A stretch of 9,303 bases of DNA, from NCBI GenBank assembly GCA_905199755.1, contig CAJKHT010000096.1:1-9303 (forward strand). Direction: 5' to 3'. The DNA comes from an uncultured Eubacteriales bacterium (GTDB lineage: Bacteria; Bacillota; Clostridia; UBA1381). How positions within the stretch are numbered: position 1 is the stretch's first letter; every line of letters begins with the position of its first letter. Made by a program: the position numbers and the translations under genes. This document shows positions 1 to 6,209 of the stretch, in pieces. Below the pieces are notes generated by a model. That model was not told the DNA's origin. It searched no databases and saw only the letters and a program-made list of their open reading frames with translations.

Positions 1-767
1 ATAAATACGGTATCGAGTGGCTGCCCGAGGACGGGGGTACATATCAGATACAGTTTTCGCTGATGAAAGACCGAGTAACGCTCATGATAGACACCTCCGG
101 CGAGGGGCTGCATAAGCGAGGCTACAGAAAAAAGTCAAATCTTGCACCGCTTAAGGAAACCATGGCGGCGGCAATGGTTATGATGAGCTACTGGAAGTTT
201 GAATATCCGCTGTATGATCCGTTCTGCGGTTCGGGGACTATTCCCATAGAAGCGGCGATGTTTAAAAGAAATATCGCACCGGGACTGATGCGTGACTTTG
301 CGGCAGAGCAGTTTGACCAAATTGATGCAAAGCTGTGGGAGACCGTGCGCGATGAAGCGCGTGCGCTCGAACGCGATATTTCGCCGGAAATATATGCGCG
401 CGATATTGACAGTGAAGCCGTGGAGCTGACGGCGGAAAATGCACGTATAGCCGGAGTAGGCAGATTTATACATGTTGAAAAGGGCGATGCGGCAGATTTT
501 TATTCCGATAAAAAATACGGTGCAATAATATGTAATCCGCCGTACGGCGAAAGACTGAGCGACAAACGCGAATGTGAAAAGCTTTACGCAAAAATCGGAA
601 AAAGCTTTTCGCGTCTTGATGAATGGTCGTATTATATTCTGACGTCAAATGAAAATTTTGAAAATATATTCGGCAGAAAAGCCGATAAGCGCCGCAAACT
701 GTATAACGGCATGATTAAATGCAGTGTGTATCAGTATTTCGGCGCAAGACCTCCTAAGCTTAATTGA
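1..767 (+). CDS. Class I SAM-dependent RNA methyltransferase (YpsC/RlmL family), 5' end missing
   Basis: The open frame runs in from the left edge (first whole codon at base 3) and stops at TGA 765-767, so the N-terminal THUMP/ferredoxin-like part lies mostly outside. The visible part carries the family signature TSGEGLHKRGYR, then the SAM-binding motif DPFCGSGTIPIEAA and the catalytic motif NPPYGERL, in the usual order for the UPF0020/RlmL methyltransferase domain. Known members methylate guanosine N2 in 23S rRNA (RlmL), while the Firmicutes homologue YpsC is a putative RNA methyltransferase, so the exact target base is not certain. An ATG at 63 is internal to the domain (it follows QFSL) and is not the true start. 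The C-terminus (YFGARPPKLN) looks complete. The gene converges on the noc-like gene with only 4 bp between the stop codons. Confidence 0.93.
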   Translation, partial: KYGIEWLPEDGGTYQIQFSLMKDRVTLMIDTSGEGLHKRGYRKKSNLAPLKETMAAAMVMMSYWKFEYPLYDPFCGSGTIPIEAAMFKRNIAPGLMRDFAAEQFDQIDAKLWETVRDEARALERDISPEIYARDIDSEAVELTAENARIAGVGRFIHVEKGDAADFYSDKKYGAIICNPPYGERLSDKRECEKLYAKIGKSFSRLDEWSYYILTSNENFENIFGRKADKRRKLYNGMIKCSVYQYFGARPPKLN

Positions 768-771
768 ATAT

Positions 772-1623
772 TTATTGTGCCTTTTCAGGCTCGGGAACAC
801 TGCTTTCGGCAGGGACGGGAATGCTCTTATCCTTAATTTTTATAATATATTCCGTACCCCAGTCGAAGCTGTTTTCCTGCATTTGTGCGTCCATGCCGCT
901 TTTTCGTACAATATCGAGCGCACGGCGCACTGTGTTTTTGAAAACGGTTATATCCTTTAATGCGGATATTTTAACGAGCGGCTTCTGAGGCTTTTTCTCG
1001 TTAAGCATTGCATCTATAAGGTCATAGGTCTGATTTAGAGTCAGCCTGTTTAAGCAGATGTTCTGTGCCGCTTCAAGTTGCTTTTTTTCATCGCTTATCC
1101 GAAGCAGCGCCGCTGCGTGGGCTTCGGATAAATCATATTCGCGTATAAGCTTTTTCACAAACGGCGACAATCTGAGTAAACGTATTTTACTCATTATACC
1201 AAGCTTTGTTCCGCCCGTTTTTGCGGCTGCCTCGGTTTCGGTCATGCCGTTGCCGCGTATGAGATTTTCATAGCTTTGCGCCACCTCGAAAAACGATAAA
1301 TCCTCACGGTGAAGATTCTCAAGCAATGACAGCAGTGCAGAGGCTTTTGCGTCCGCGTTTATAATCACGGCAGGGATTTTTGTGTATCCCAAAAGCTGAC
1401 ACGCTCTGAATCTGCGCTCACCTGCGACAAGCTCGTATTCGTGTCCCGTACGGCGCACGGTAACGGGCTGTATAAGTCCGAATTCCTTAATGGAAAGTTT
1501 AAGCTCCTCCATTGCCTGTTCCTCAAAATATTTTCTCGGCTGATTTGGATTTTGTGCAATTATATCCATCGGCAGCTGTACAATCTTCTTTTCGTCTGTT
1601 TTTTTCAGTATATTATGTATCAT
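772..1623 (-). CDS. noc: Nucleoid occlusion / chromosome partitioning protein, ParB/Spo0J family (Noc-like)
   Basis: This is a 283-residue ParB-family DNA-binding CTPase. The N-terminal ParB domain shows NPNQPR (residues 25-30), the CTP-binding motif GERRFRA (68-74) and ENLHRE (102-107). A helix-turn-helix follows at about 127-150, and the C-terminal part (about 224-265) would be the dimerisation domain. ParB relatives load at parS-like sites and slide as CTP clamps; Noc binds its own sites and keeps FtsZ off the nucleoid. The Noc assignment rests mainly on position directly after rsmG, as in Firmicutes; a Spo0J-type role cannot be excluded because no soj/parA is present here. The HTH is unusual: KTGGTKLGIMSKIRLL replaces the usual 'lGxSqstVanklRLL', and SEAHAAALL replaces SERHARALL. 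The start is supported by GAGGCGG five bases upstream. Expression probably depends on the leader RNA at 1656-1831. Confidence 0.88.
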   Translation of the reverse strand: MIHNILKKTDEKKIVQLPMDIIAQNPNQPRKYFEEQAMEELKLSIKEFGLIQPVTVRRTGHEYELVAGERRFRACQLLGYTKIPAVIINADAKASALLSLLENLHREDLSFFEVAQSYENLIRGNGMTETEAAAKTGGTKLGIMSKIRLLRLSPFVKKLIREYDLSEAHAAALLRISDEKKQLEAAQNICLNRLTLNQTYDLIDAMLNEKKPQKPLVKISALKDITVFKNTVRRALDIVRKSGMDAQMQENSFDWGTEYIIKIKDKSIPVPAESSVPEPEKAQ

Positions 1624-1655
1624 TCTTTCCGCCTCGTATCATAATATTTTTCTTT

Positions 1656-1739
1656 AAAAAAGAGTAAACAGCAATAATGAAATGCCATGAAATATTGCTC
1701 GGGGCTAAATCCGCATATTCATTACCGCTGTTCACCCTC
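1656..1739 (-). terminator. Intrinsic terminator in the noc leader
   Basis: Read on the minus strand, bases 1739-1718 pair with 1681-1660 over 22 continuous base pairs (17 Watson-Crick, 5 G-U). One bulged base is followed by 4 more pairs (1716-1713 with 1685-1682). The 3' arm runs into six U residues (1661-1656). The G-U pairs become A-C mismatches on the plus strand, so the helix is specific to minus-strand RNA. It sits about 33 nt before the noc start codon, so a terminated transcript would not express noc. Confidence 0.72.
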
Positions 1740-1831
1740 GGTGGTGGAAGGTGTAAGACATTTTGGGGGTAGAACAGGGCCTTGGGGAAACCCTGTGTTT
1801 TCAGGTATCTGTCGGATACCTTGTCTTACAA
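1656..1831 (-). ncRNA. Structured leader RNA upstream of noc (candidate riboswitch/attenuator)
   Basis: A transcript starting near 1830 from the promoter at 1837-1842 would begin with TGTAAGACA (1830-1822), which pairs perfectly with TGTCTTACA (1760-1752). This stem encloses two hairpins: GGTATC/GATACC with loop CGACA (1820-1804), and ACAGGG/CCCTGT (1796-1774) with an 11-nt C-rich loop. The 3' half forms the terminator hairpin. CTGTTCTACCC (1777-1767) is complementary to GGGTGAACAG (1737-1728) over 10 Watson-Crick pairs with one bulged U. That pairing would break hairpin B and occupy the 5' arm of the terminator, so it could act as an antiterminator. Ligand and family are unknown to me. It could also be a free-standing small RNA whose terminator leaks into noc. 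Confidence 0.6.
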
Positions 1832-1836
1832 GAACT

Positions 1837-1842
1837 ATTATA
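1837..1842 (-). promoter_or_regulatory. Extended -10 promoter for the noc leader
   Basis: The minus strand reads ATGGTATAATAG, a consensus TATAAT with the extended TGn motif. Transcription should start near 1831-1829, exactly at the first base of the closing stem of the leader RNA. No good -35 box lies 17 bp upstream: that region is the T-run of the rsmG terminator, with only a TTTACT at a 21-bp spacing. The promoter therefore probably relies on the extended -10. Confidence 0.7.
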
Positions 1843-1857
1843 CCATAAATTTCCAAA

Positions 1858-1895
1858 AAATAAAGTAAATTCGTTCGACAGAATTTACTTTATTT
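1858..1895 (-). terminator. rsmG terminator, perfect 15-bp inverted repeat
   Basis: Bases 1858-1872 and 1881-1895 form a perfect 15-bp inverted repeat with an 8-base loop (TGTCGAAC on the minus strand). On the minus strand the second arm runs into six T residues. The stem is AT-rich, which is weaker than a textbook terminator, but its position 14 bases after the rsmG stop fits. A T-run at 1902-1910 might give some activity on the plus strand too. Confidence 0.75.
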
Positions 1896-1908
1896 CGACA
1901 TATTTTTT

Positions 1909-2637
1909 TTATTTTGATAAATTATAACATTGTTCGATAGGATTTTTTGCCGCAATTCCGGGTTTTCTGGGGAAACGCATCGGAGTTTGTCGCACTTTTT
2001 TTACGATAATTATGCGATGCTTTAAATCCGAATAAGGAATTTGCGTTTCAAAAACGTCCTCAACCTCACCGCCGAGTATTGAAATTGCACGTTTTGCGTT
2101 TTTCAGCTCATCATCGGAGGAGGGACCTTTCAATGCCAGAAAATATCCGCCGATTTTTACAAACGGGAGACACCATTCCGACAGAGTTGACATATCCGCC
2201 ACCGCCCTTGAAACCGCAGTATCGAATTTGCCGCGGAGCATACGATCTTTCCCGGCATCCTCCGCACGCGCATGCACAAGCTGTACGTCATTCTCATGCA
2301 GTTCATCGCATACCGCACCGAGAAATTTAAGACGCTTGTTAAGCGAATCGAGAAGTGTAAGCGATATTTCGGGTTTTGCGATTTTTAGTACCATGCCCGG
2401 AAATCCGGCTCCCGTTCCGACATCTATAACGCTGCCCTTTACATATCCCGTACACAGTGCGGACATGCTGTCAAGAAAATGCTTGACGGCAATCCCCTTA
2501 TCGTCCGTTATGGCGGTGAGATTCATTTTTTCGTTCCATTCTTTAAGCAGTGCGCCGTAGGTCATAAAGGCATGAAGCTGATTTTCGTCAAGCTCGATGC
2601 CCAGCTGCTTTGCACCGCCGATAAGTATATCCTTCAT
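1909..2637 (-). CDS. rsmG: 16S rRNA (guanine527-N7)-methyltransferase RsmG (GidB)
   Basis: This 242-residue protein transfers a methyl group from SAM to N7 of G527 in 16S rRNA; loss of the family causes low-level streptomycin resistance. It shows KHFLDS (52-57), the SAM-binding motif IDVGTGAGFPG (71-81), LLDSLNKR (95-102), VSRAVADM (142-149) and ALKG (168-171), in family order and at normal length. The basic tail with PRKPGIAAKNP is also typical. Its ATG overlaps the glmM stop by one base (TGATG) and there is no convincing Shine-Dalgarno, so translation is probably coupled to glmM. In most Firmicutes rsmG follows mnmG; here it follows glmM. The noc-like gene lies downstream as usual, but behind a terminator and its own leader. 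Confidence 0.97.
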   Translation of the reverse strand: MKDILIGGAKQLGIELDENQLHAFMTYGALLKEWNEKMNLTAITDDKGIAVKHFLDSMSALCTGYVKGSVIDVGTGAGFPGMVLKIAKPEISLTLLDSLNKRLKFLGAVCDELHENDVQLVHARAEDAGKDRMLRGKFDTAVSRAVADMSTLSEWCLPFVKIGGYFLALKGPSSDDELKNAKRAISILGGEVEDVFETQIPYSDLKHRIIIVKKVRQTPMRFPRKPGIAAKNPIEQCYNLSK

Positions 2638-3986
2638 CAGCCTAAAATTCTTTCAATCATATCGGCAAGCTCTTTTGCCTTTTTGGAAATATATTTCTTA
2701 TCCTTGCCCTCAATCATTACTCTTACAAGAGGCTCAGTTCCCGACGGACGGATAAGTACGCGTCCCTCGCCCGCAAATTCATCTTCAAGCGCTTTGCATG
2801 CGGCAGCTATTTCATCGTTTTCCATGTAGCTGTTTTTATTTTCAAGCTTTACTCTCGCATTGCAGAGCACCTGCGGCATAACCTCCACAATCGAAGCGGC
2901 CTCCGATGCTTTTTTGCCTGTTTTCTTCAGCACTGCAAGGAACTGGAGTGCGGAAACAAGACCGTCACCCGTGGTGTTGTGGTCGAGGAAGATAATATGT
3001 CCGGACTGTTCGCCGCCTATGTTATAGCCGTTTTTGAGCATTTCTTCAAGAACGTATCTGTCTCCGACTTTTGTGCGCGGAATGTTAATTCCCATTTTTT
3101 CTCCGGCAATGAATAAGCCGAGATTGCTCATTACCGTTGCAACAAGCGTATTCTGCTTTAATGTACCCTGTTCACGCATATAATCTGCGCATGCCGCCAT
3201 TATCTGGTCGCCGTCTATAATGTTCCCTTTTTCATCAACGGCAAGCATTCTGTCGGCGTCGCCGTCAAATGCAATACCGATGTCGGCACCGATTGAAACA
3301 GTATATGCCTGCAAGCTTTCCATGTGTGTCGAGCCGCATTTGTAGTTTATATTAACGCCATCGGGGGTGTTGTGTATCGCCTCGACATTTGCACCAAGCT
3401 TGTTCAAAGCCTTGAATGCGGTCTGATAGCTTGCACCGTTTGCACAGTCCACCGCAACCTTGATTCCGTCAAGACGGCAGTCGATTGTTGAGCAGGCAAA
3501 GCTTACATAGTCCTCAACCGCATTGTGATTCATGCTTACGTAACCCACATCACCGTGAGTAGGCAGGTTTTCGATGGTCTTTTCACCCAGAATATATGCC
3601 TCAATTTCGTTTTCCATTCCGTCCGAGAGCTTGTAACCGTCACAGTTAAAGAATTTTATTCCGTTATATTCGCATGGATTGTGCGATGCCGAAATCACAA
3701 CACCGGCATCTGCCTTGTAGTATCTTGTGAGATATGCGACGGCAGGAGTGGGGATAACACCCAGAGGTATAACCTTTGCTCCCATTGAACAAAGACCTGC
3801 CGTGAGCGCCGCTTCAAGCATATCGCCCGATTTTCTTGTATCCTTGCCTATGAGTATTCTCGGTCTTTTTGCGGTGTGCTTTGTCAGCACATATGCTCCG
3901 CACTGACCTGTTTTAAATGCCAACTCCGCAGTTAGCTCTTTATTCGCGATTCCGCGTATTCCGTCCGTTCCGAACAATTTTCCCAT
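2637..3986 (-). CDS. glmM: Phosphoglucosamine mutase GlmM
   Basis: GlmM converts glucosamine-6-phosphate to glucosamine-1-phosphate, the step leading to UDP-GlcNAc for peptidoglycan. The 449 residues cover the full alpha-D-phosphohexomutase fold. The N-terminus is MGKLFGTDGIRG. The active phosphoserine loop is ISASHNP, with Ser101 as the likely phosphorylated residue. The Mg-binding loop is DGDADR (241-246), the sugar-recognition loop is GEQSGH (325-330), and the phosphate-binding loop is RPSGTEP (413-419). GEQSGH and the opening motif separate it from phosphomannomutases. A strong AGGAGG lies at 4003-3998, 11 bases before the ATG. A promoter with consensus-like boxes sits inside the gltA terminator region just upstream. 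The stop codon overlaps the rsmG start. Confidence 0.97.
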   Translation of the reverse strand: MGKLFGTDGIRGIANKELTAELAFKTGQCGAYVLTKHTAKRPRILIGKDTRKSGDMLEAALTAGLCSMGAKVIPLGVIPTPAVAYLTRYYKADAGVVISASHNPCEYNGIKFFNCDGYKLSDGMENEIEAYILGEKTIENLPTHGDVGYVSMNHNAVEDYVSFACSTIDCRLDGIKVAVDCANGASYQTAFKALNKLGANVEAIHNTPDGVNINYKCGSTHMESLQAYTVSIGADIGIAFDGDADRMLAVDEKGNIIDGDQIMAACADYMREQGTLKQNTLVATVMSNLGLFIAGEKMGINIPRTKVGDRYVLEEMLKNGYNIGGEQSGHIIFLDHNTTGDGLVSALQFLAVLKKTGKKASEAASIVEVMPQVLCNARVKLENKNSYMENDEIAAACKALEDEFAGEGRVLIRPSGTEPLVRVMIEGKDKKYISKKAKELADMIERILG

Positions 3987-4031
3987 TATTAAATTTTCCT
4001 CCTAACAGATAATCTCTGCGCTGCCTTAAAG

Positions 4032-4065
4032 AAAAAAATCAGGTAGCCGCAATATAGCTACCTGA
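4032..4065 (-). terminator. gltA terminator
   Basis: On the minus strand TCAGGTAGC (4065-4057) pairs with GCTACCTGA (4047-4039), a perfect 9-bp stem with a 9-base loop, followed directly by seven T residues (4038-4032). It lies 56 bases after the gltA stop. Its 5' arm lies between the -10 box and predicted start point of the glmM promoter. Confidence 0.87.
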
Positions 4066-4094
4066 ATTATACTATATAAGTAACAAGATGTAAA
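4066..4094 (-). promoter_or_regulatory. Sigma-A type promoter for glmM-rsmG
   Basis: The minus strand shows -35 TTTACA (4094-4089), a 17-bp spacer and -10 TATAAT (4071-4066). Predicted start is an A at about 4059. It lies between gltA and glmM and points at glmM. The transcript would start inside the 5' arm of the gltA terminator, keeping only about three of its nine stem pairs, so it should pass the T-run. Confidence 0.8.
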
Positions 4095-4121
4095 GAGCTT
4101 TTACAGTTTTGTAATCAAAAC

Positions 4122-5453
4122 TTATCTTTTGCCGATTTCGACATAGTCCCTGTGTTCCGCGACGCTCTGATATGCCGGACGGATTATTTTACCGGGATTA
4201 ATCAGTTCTTCAAGTCTGTGAGCCGACCAGCCGGCGATACGTGCGATTGCAAACAGGGGAGTAAAAAGCTCATTCGGAATATCAAGCATGCTGTATACAA
4301 ATCCCGAATAGAAATCGACATTTGCACTTACACCCTTGTATATTTTGCGTTCCGATGCGATTACCTGCGGTGCGAGCCGCTCAACTATGGAATAAAGCTC
4401 AAATTCCTCCATTCTGTCTTTTTCATGAGCAAGGCTCTCCACAAAAGCTTTGAATACATCTGCACGGGGATCGGAAATTGAATAAACCGCATGTCCCATT
4501 CCGTATATAAGTCCCGATTTGTCAAATGCTTTTTTATTCAGGAGATTTGCAAGATACTGCTCAACCTCCGCGTCCGTATACGGCTTTTTGAGATTTTTTT
4601 TCATATCCTCAAACATAAGGCTTACCTTGATGTTTGCACCGCCGTGTTTAGGACCTTTAAGCGAACCTAAGGATGCCGCAACCGAGGAATATGTGTCCGT
4701 GCCGGACGAGGTGACAACATGCGTTGTAAAGGTTGAGTTGTTGCCGCCTCCGTGCTCCGCATGCAGCATCAGCGCCATATCGAGCACATGTGCTTCGAGG
4801 TTTGTGTATTGGCTGTCATTCCTCAGCATATAAAGTATATTTTCCGCGGTTGACAGCTCTGCTTTCGGTGTATGAACAACAAGTGAACCGTTTGAGTGGC
4901 TGTAGCAGTATGCCTGATAGCCGTAAACCGCAAGGAGCGGAAACTGAGCTATAAGCTGTATGGATTGTCTAAGTACATTTGTGACCGAGGTGTCGTCGGC
5001 ATTGTCATCGTAGGTGTACAGCATGAGTATGCTCCGTGAAAGCATGTTCATCATGTCCTTGCTCGGTGACTTCATAATAACGTCTCTCACGAAACCCGGA
5101 GGGAGAGTTCTGTTATCGGCTAAAATCGTTTTAAAATCATCGAGAGCTTTTTTGTCGGGCAGTTCTCCGAAGAGCAGCAGATAAACGGTTTCCTCAAAGC
5201 CGAACCGCTTTTCACGCACCGCACCTCTGATAAGGTCCTCTATATCGTAACCGTGATAATAAAGCTTTCCTCTGCACGGCTTGCCGTTTTCGGAAGCTTT
5301 AATTTCGCCTATTTCGGTGAGTCCTGCCAAAACCCCCTTTCCGCTTATGTCGCGCAGACCGCGTTTTACGTCGTATTTTCCGTAAAGGGACGGGTCTATA
5401 CACTTATTGGTTTTACATAAATCAGTGAGTTTTTCGATATTGTTCTTTGGCAT
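4122..5453 (-). CDS. gltA: Citrate synthase (citrate/2-methylcitrate synthase family)
   Basis: The enzyme condenses acetyl-CoA with oxaloacetate to give citrate; in anaerobic Clostridia this usually feeds 2-oxoglutarate and glutamate synthesis. The 443-residue protein carries all three catalytic residues in context: His270 in GPKHGGAN, His321 in GMGHAVY and Asp380 in NVDFYSG. HAEHGGGNNSTF (231-242) and SDPR (327-330) are further family signatures. An N-terminal extension of about 40 residues precedes the conserved start (GVLAGLTEIGEI). The ATG is supported by GAAAGGGG nine bases upstream. It is a single-gene unit closed by the terminator at 4032-4065 and divergent from the DJ-1 gene. The sequence alone does not separate citrate from 2-methylcitrate specificity, but no prp genes are nearby, which favours citrate. 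Confidence 0.95.
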   Translation of the reverse strand: MPKNNIEKLTDLCKTNKCIDPSLYGKYDVKRGLRDISGKGVLAGLTEIGEIKASENGKPCRGKLYYHGYDIEDLIRGAVREKRFGFEETVYLLLFGELPDKKALDDFKTILADNRTLPPGFVRDVIMKSPSKDMMNMLSRSILMLYTYDDNADDTSVTNVLRQSIQLIAQFPLLAVYGYQAYCYSHSNGSLVVHTPKAELSTAENILYMLRNDSQYTNLEAHVLDMALMLHAEHGGGNNSTFTTHVVTSSGTDTYSSVAASLGSLKGPKHGGANIKVSLMFEDMKKNLKKPYTDAEVEQYLANLLNKKAFDKSGLIYGMGHAVYSISDPRADVFKAFVESLAHEKDRMEEFELYSIVERLAPQVIASERKIYKGVSANVDFYSGFVYSMLDIPNELFTPLFAIARIAGWSAHRLEELINPGKIIRPAYQSVAEHRDYVEIGKR

Positions 5454-5562
5454 AAGCTTTTTCCCCTTTCAATGTTGTTCCGGTTAAATTCCGGCGTAAA
5501 AACATATTTTTAAATCAGTAAATAAATATCCATACTATTATATGTATATTCTTATTTAATTT

Positions 5563-5592
5563 ATTTTATCACATTTTACAATGTTTTTGCAA
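5563..5592 (-). promoter_or_regulatory. Candidate gltA promoter
   Basis: On the minus strand TTGCAA (5592-5587) and TAAAAT (5568-5563) are separated by 18 bp, with a predicted start near 5556, leaving a leader of about 100 nt. A second candidate is a perfect TATAAT at 5542-5537, closer to the gene but without a recognisable -35 box. I cannot choose firmly between them. Confidence 0.45.
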
Positions 5593-5600
5593 GAAACTAA

Positions 5601-5629
5601 TTGTAAACTTATTATGAACATGCTATAAT
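5601..5629 (+). promoter_or_regulatory. Promoter for the DJ-1/MTHFS/TatD run
   Basis: TTGTAA (5601-5606), a 17-bp spacer and TGC-TATAAT (-10 at 5624-5629, with the extended TGn motif) give a strong sigma-A type promoter. Start is expected near 5636, followed by GGAGGA at 5651-5656 and the ATG at 5665. Confidence 0.85.
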
Positions 5630-5664
5630 AGGGGTAAAGTATATAAAAACGGAGGAATGTATTT

Positions 5665-6204
5665 ATGGTATATGTATTGCTTGCGGACGGATTTGAAGAA
5701 GTGGAGGCAATCGAGCCGATTGATATTATGAGAAGATGCGGCATTGAGGTTGTCACGGCATCTGTTATGGAGTCGAAAACGGTTGAGGGCGCTCACGGAA
5801 TAAAGGTTGAGGCGGATATAATGATTGATGAAGCGGATATGAACAAAATGGAGCTTCTGATGCTTCCGGGCGGAGGAAAAGGTCATGAGCTGCTCGACGC
5901 ATCGGATAATGTACATGTGATGCTTAACCGTGCGGCGGCAGACGGAAAATATATCGCGGCAATTTGTGCGGCACCGTCCATTATAGGAAAAAAGCAGATG
6001 CTTTCGGGTAAAAAGGCAACCTGCTTCCCGGGCTTTGAAAAATATCTTTACGGTGCCGAGTGTGTAGCCGACAAGGTTGTGAAAGACGGAAACATCATAA
6101 CCGCCAAGGGCGCCGGAGCGGCTGCGGAGTTCGGATTTGAGATAGCGGCGGTCTTAAAGGGCAGAGAAACAGCCGAGGAAATCAAGGCTCAGATGCAGTA
6201 TTGA
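5665..6204 (+). CDS. DJ-1/PfpI (ThiJ) family protein
   Basis: This 179-residue single-domain protein has the flavodoxin-like DJ-1 fold. Its N-terminus (LLADGFEEVEAIEPIDIMRR) closely resembles human DJ-1 and bacterial YajL; Glu14 aligns with the conserved Glu18 that polarises the cysteine. The nucleophile is Cys101 in AAICAAP, preceded by LPGG (67-70). C-terminal GAGAAAEFGFEIA also fits. Proposed activities of relatives include glyoxalase/deglycase action and protection against oxidised or glycated products; which applies here is unknown. The start is set by GGAGGA eight bases upstream and a strong promoter. It is the first gene of a tight plus-strand run, five bases ahead of the folate gene, and is divergent from gltA. 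Confidence 0.92.
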   Translation: MVYVLLADGFEEVEAIEPIDIMRRCGIEVVTASVMESKTVEGAHGIKVEADIMIDEADMNKMELLMLPGGGKGHELLDASDNVHVMLNRAAADGKYIAAICAAPSIIGKKQMLSGKKATCFPGFEKYLYGAECVADKVVKDGNIITAKGAGAAAEFGFEIAAVLKGRETAEEIKAQMQY

Positions 6205-6209
6205 TAAAA

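Noticed and set aside
135..473. 112-codon minus-strand open frame opposite the methyltransferase gene
   Set aside because: It is an antisense shadow of a well-supported gene, with low-complexity composition and no family match.
724..988. Plus-strand open frames opposite the end of noc
   Set aside because: They are antisense to a clear ParB-family coding region and have no ribosome binding site.
1725..1740. Resemblance of AGGGTGAACAGCGG to the T-box sequence (AGGGTGGNACCGCG)
   Set aside because: The essential UGGN bulge that pairs with the tRNA acceptor end is missing and the leader lacks a long specifier Stem I. The downstream gene is also not an amino-acid gene.
1656..1831. 6S RNA, SRP RNA, tmRNA or RNase P RNA in the rsmG-noc gap
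   Set aside because: The 5' end pairs with an internal segment rather than the 3' end (against 6S), and hallmark sequences of the other RNAs are not seen.
2479..2829. Plus-strand open frame across the rsmG-glmM junction
   Set aside because: It is an antisense shadow of two conserved genes with no start signals.
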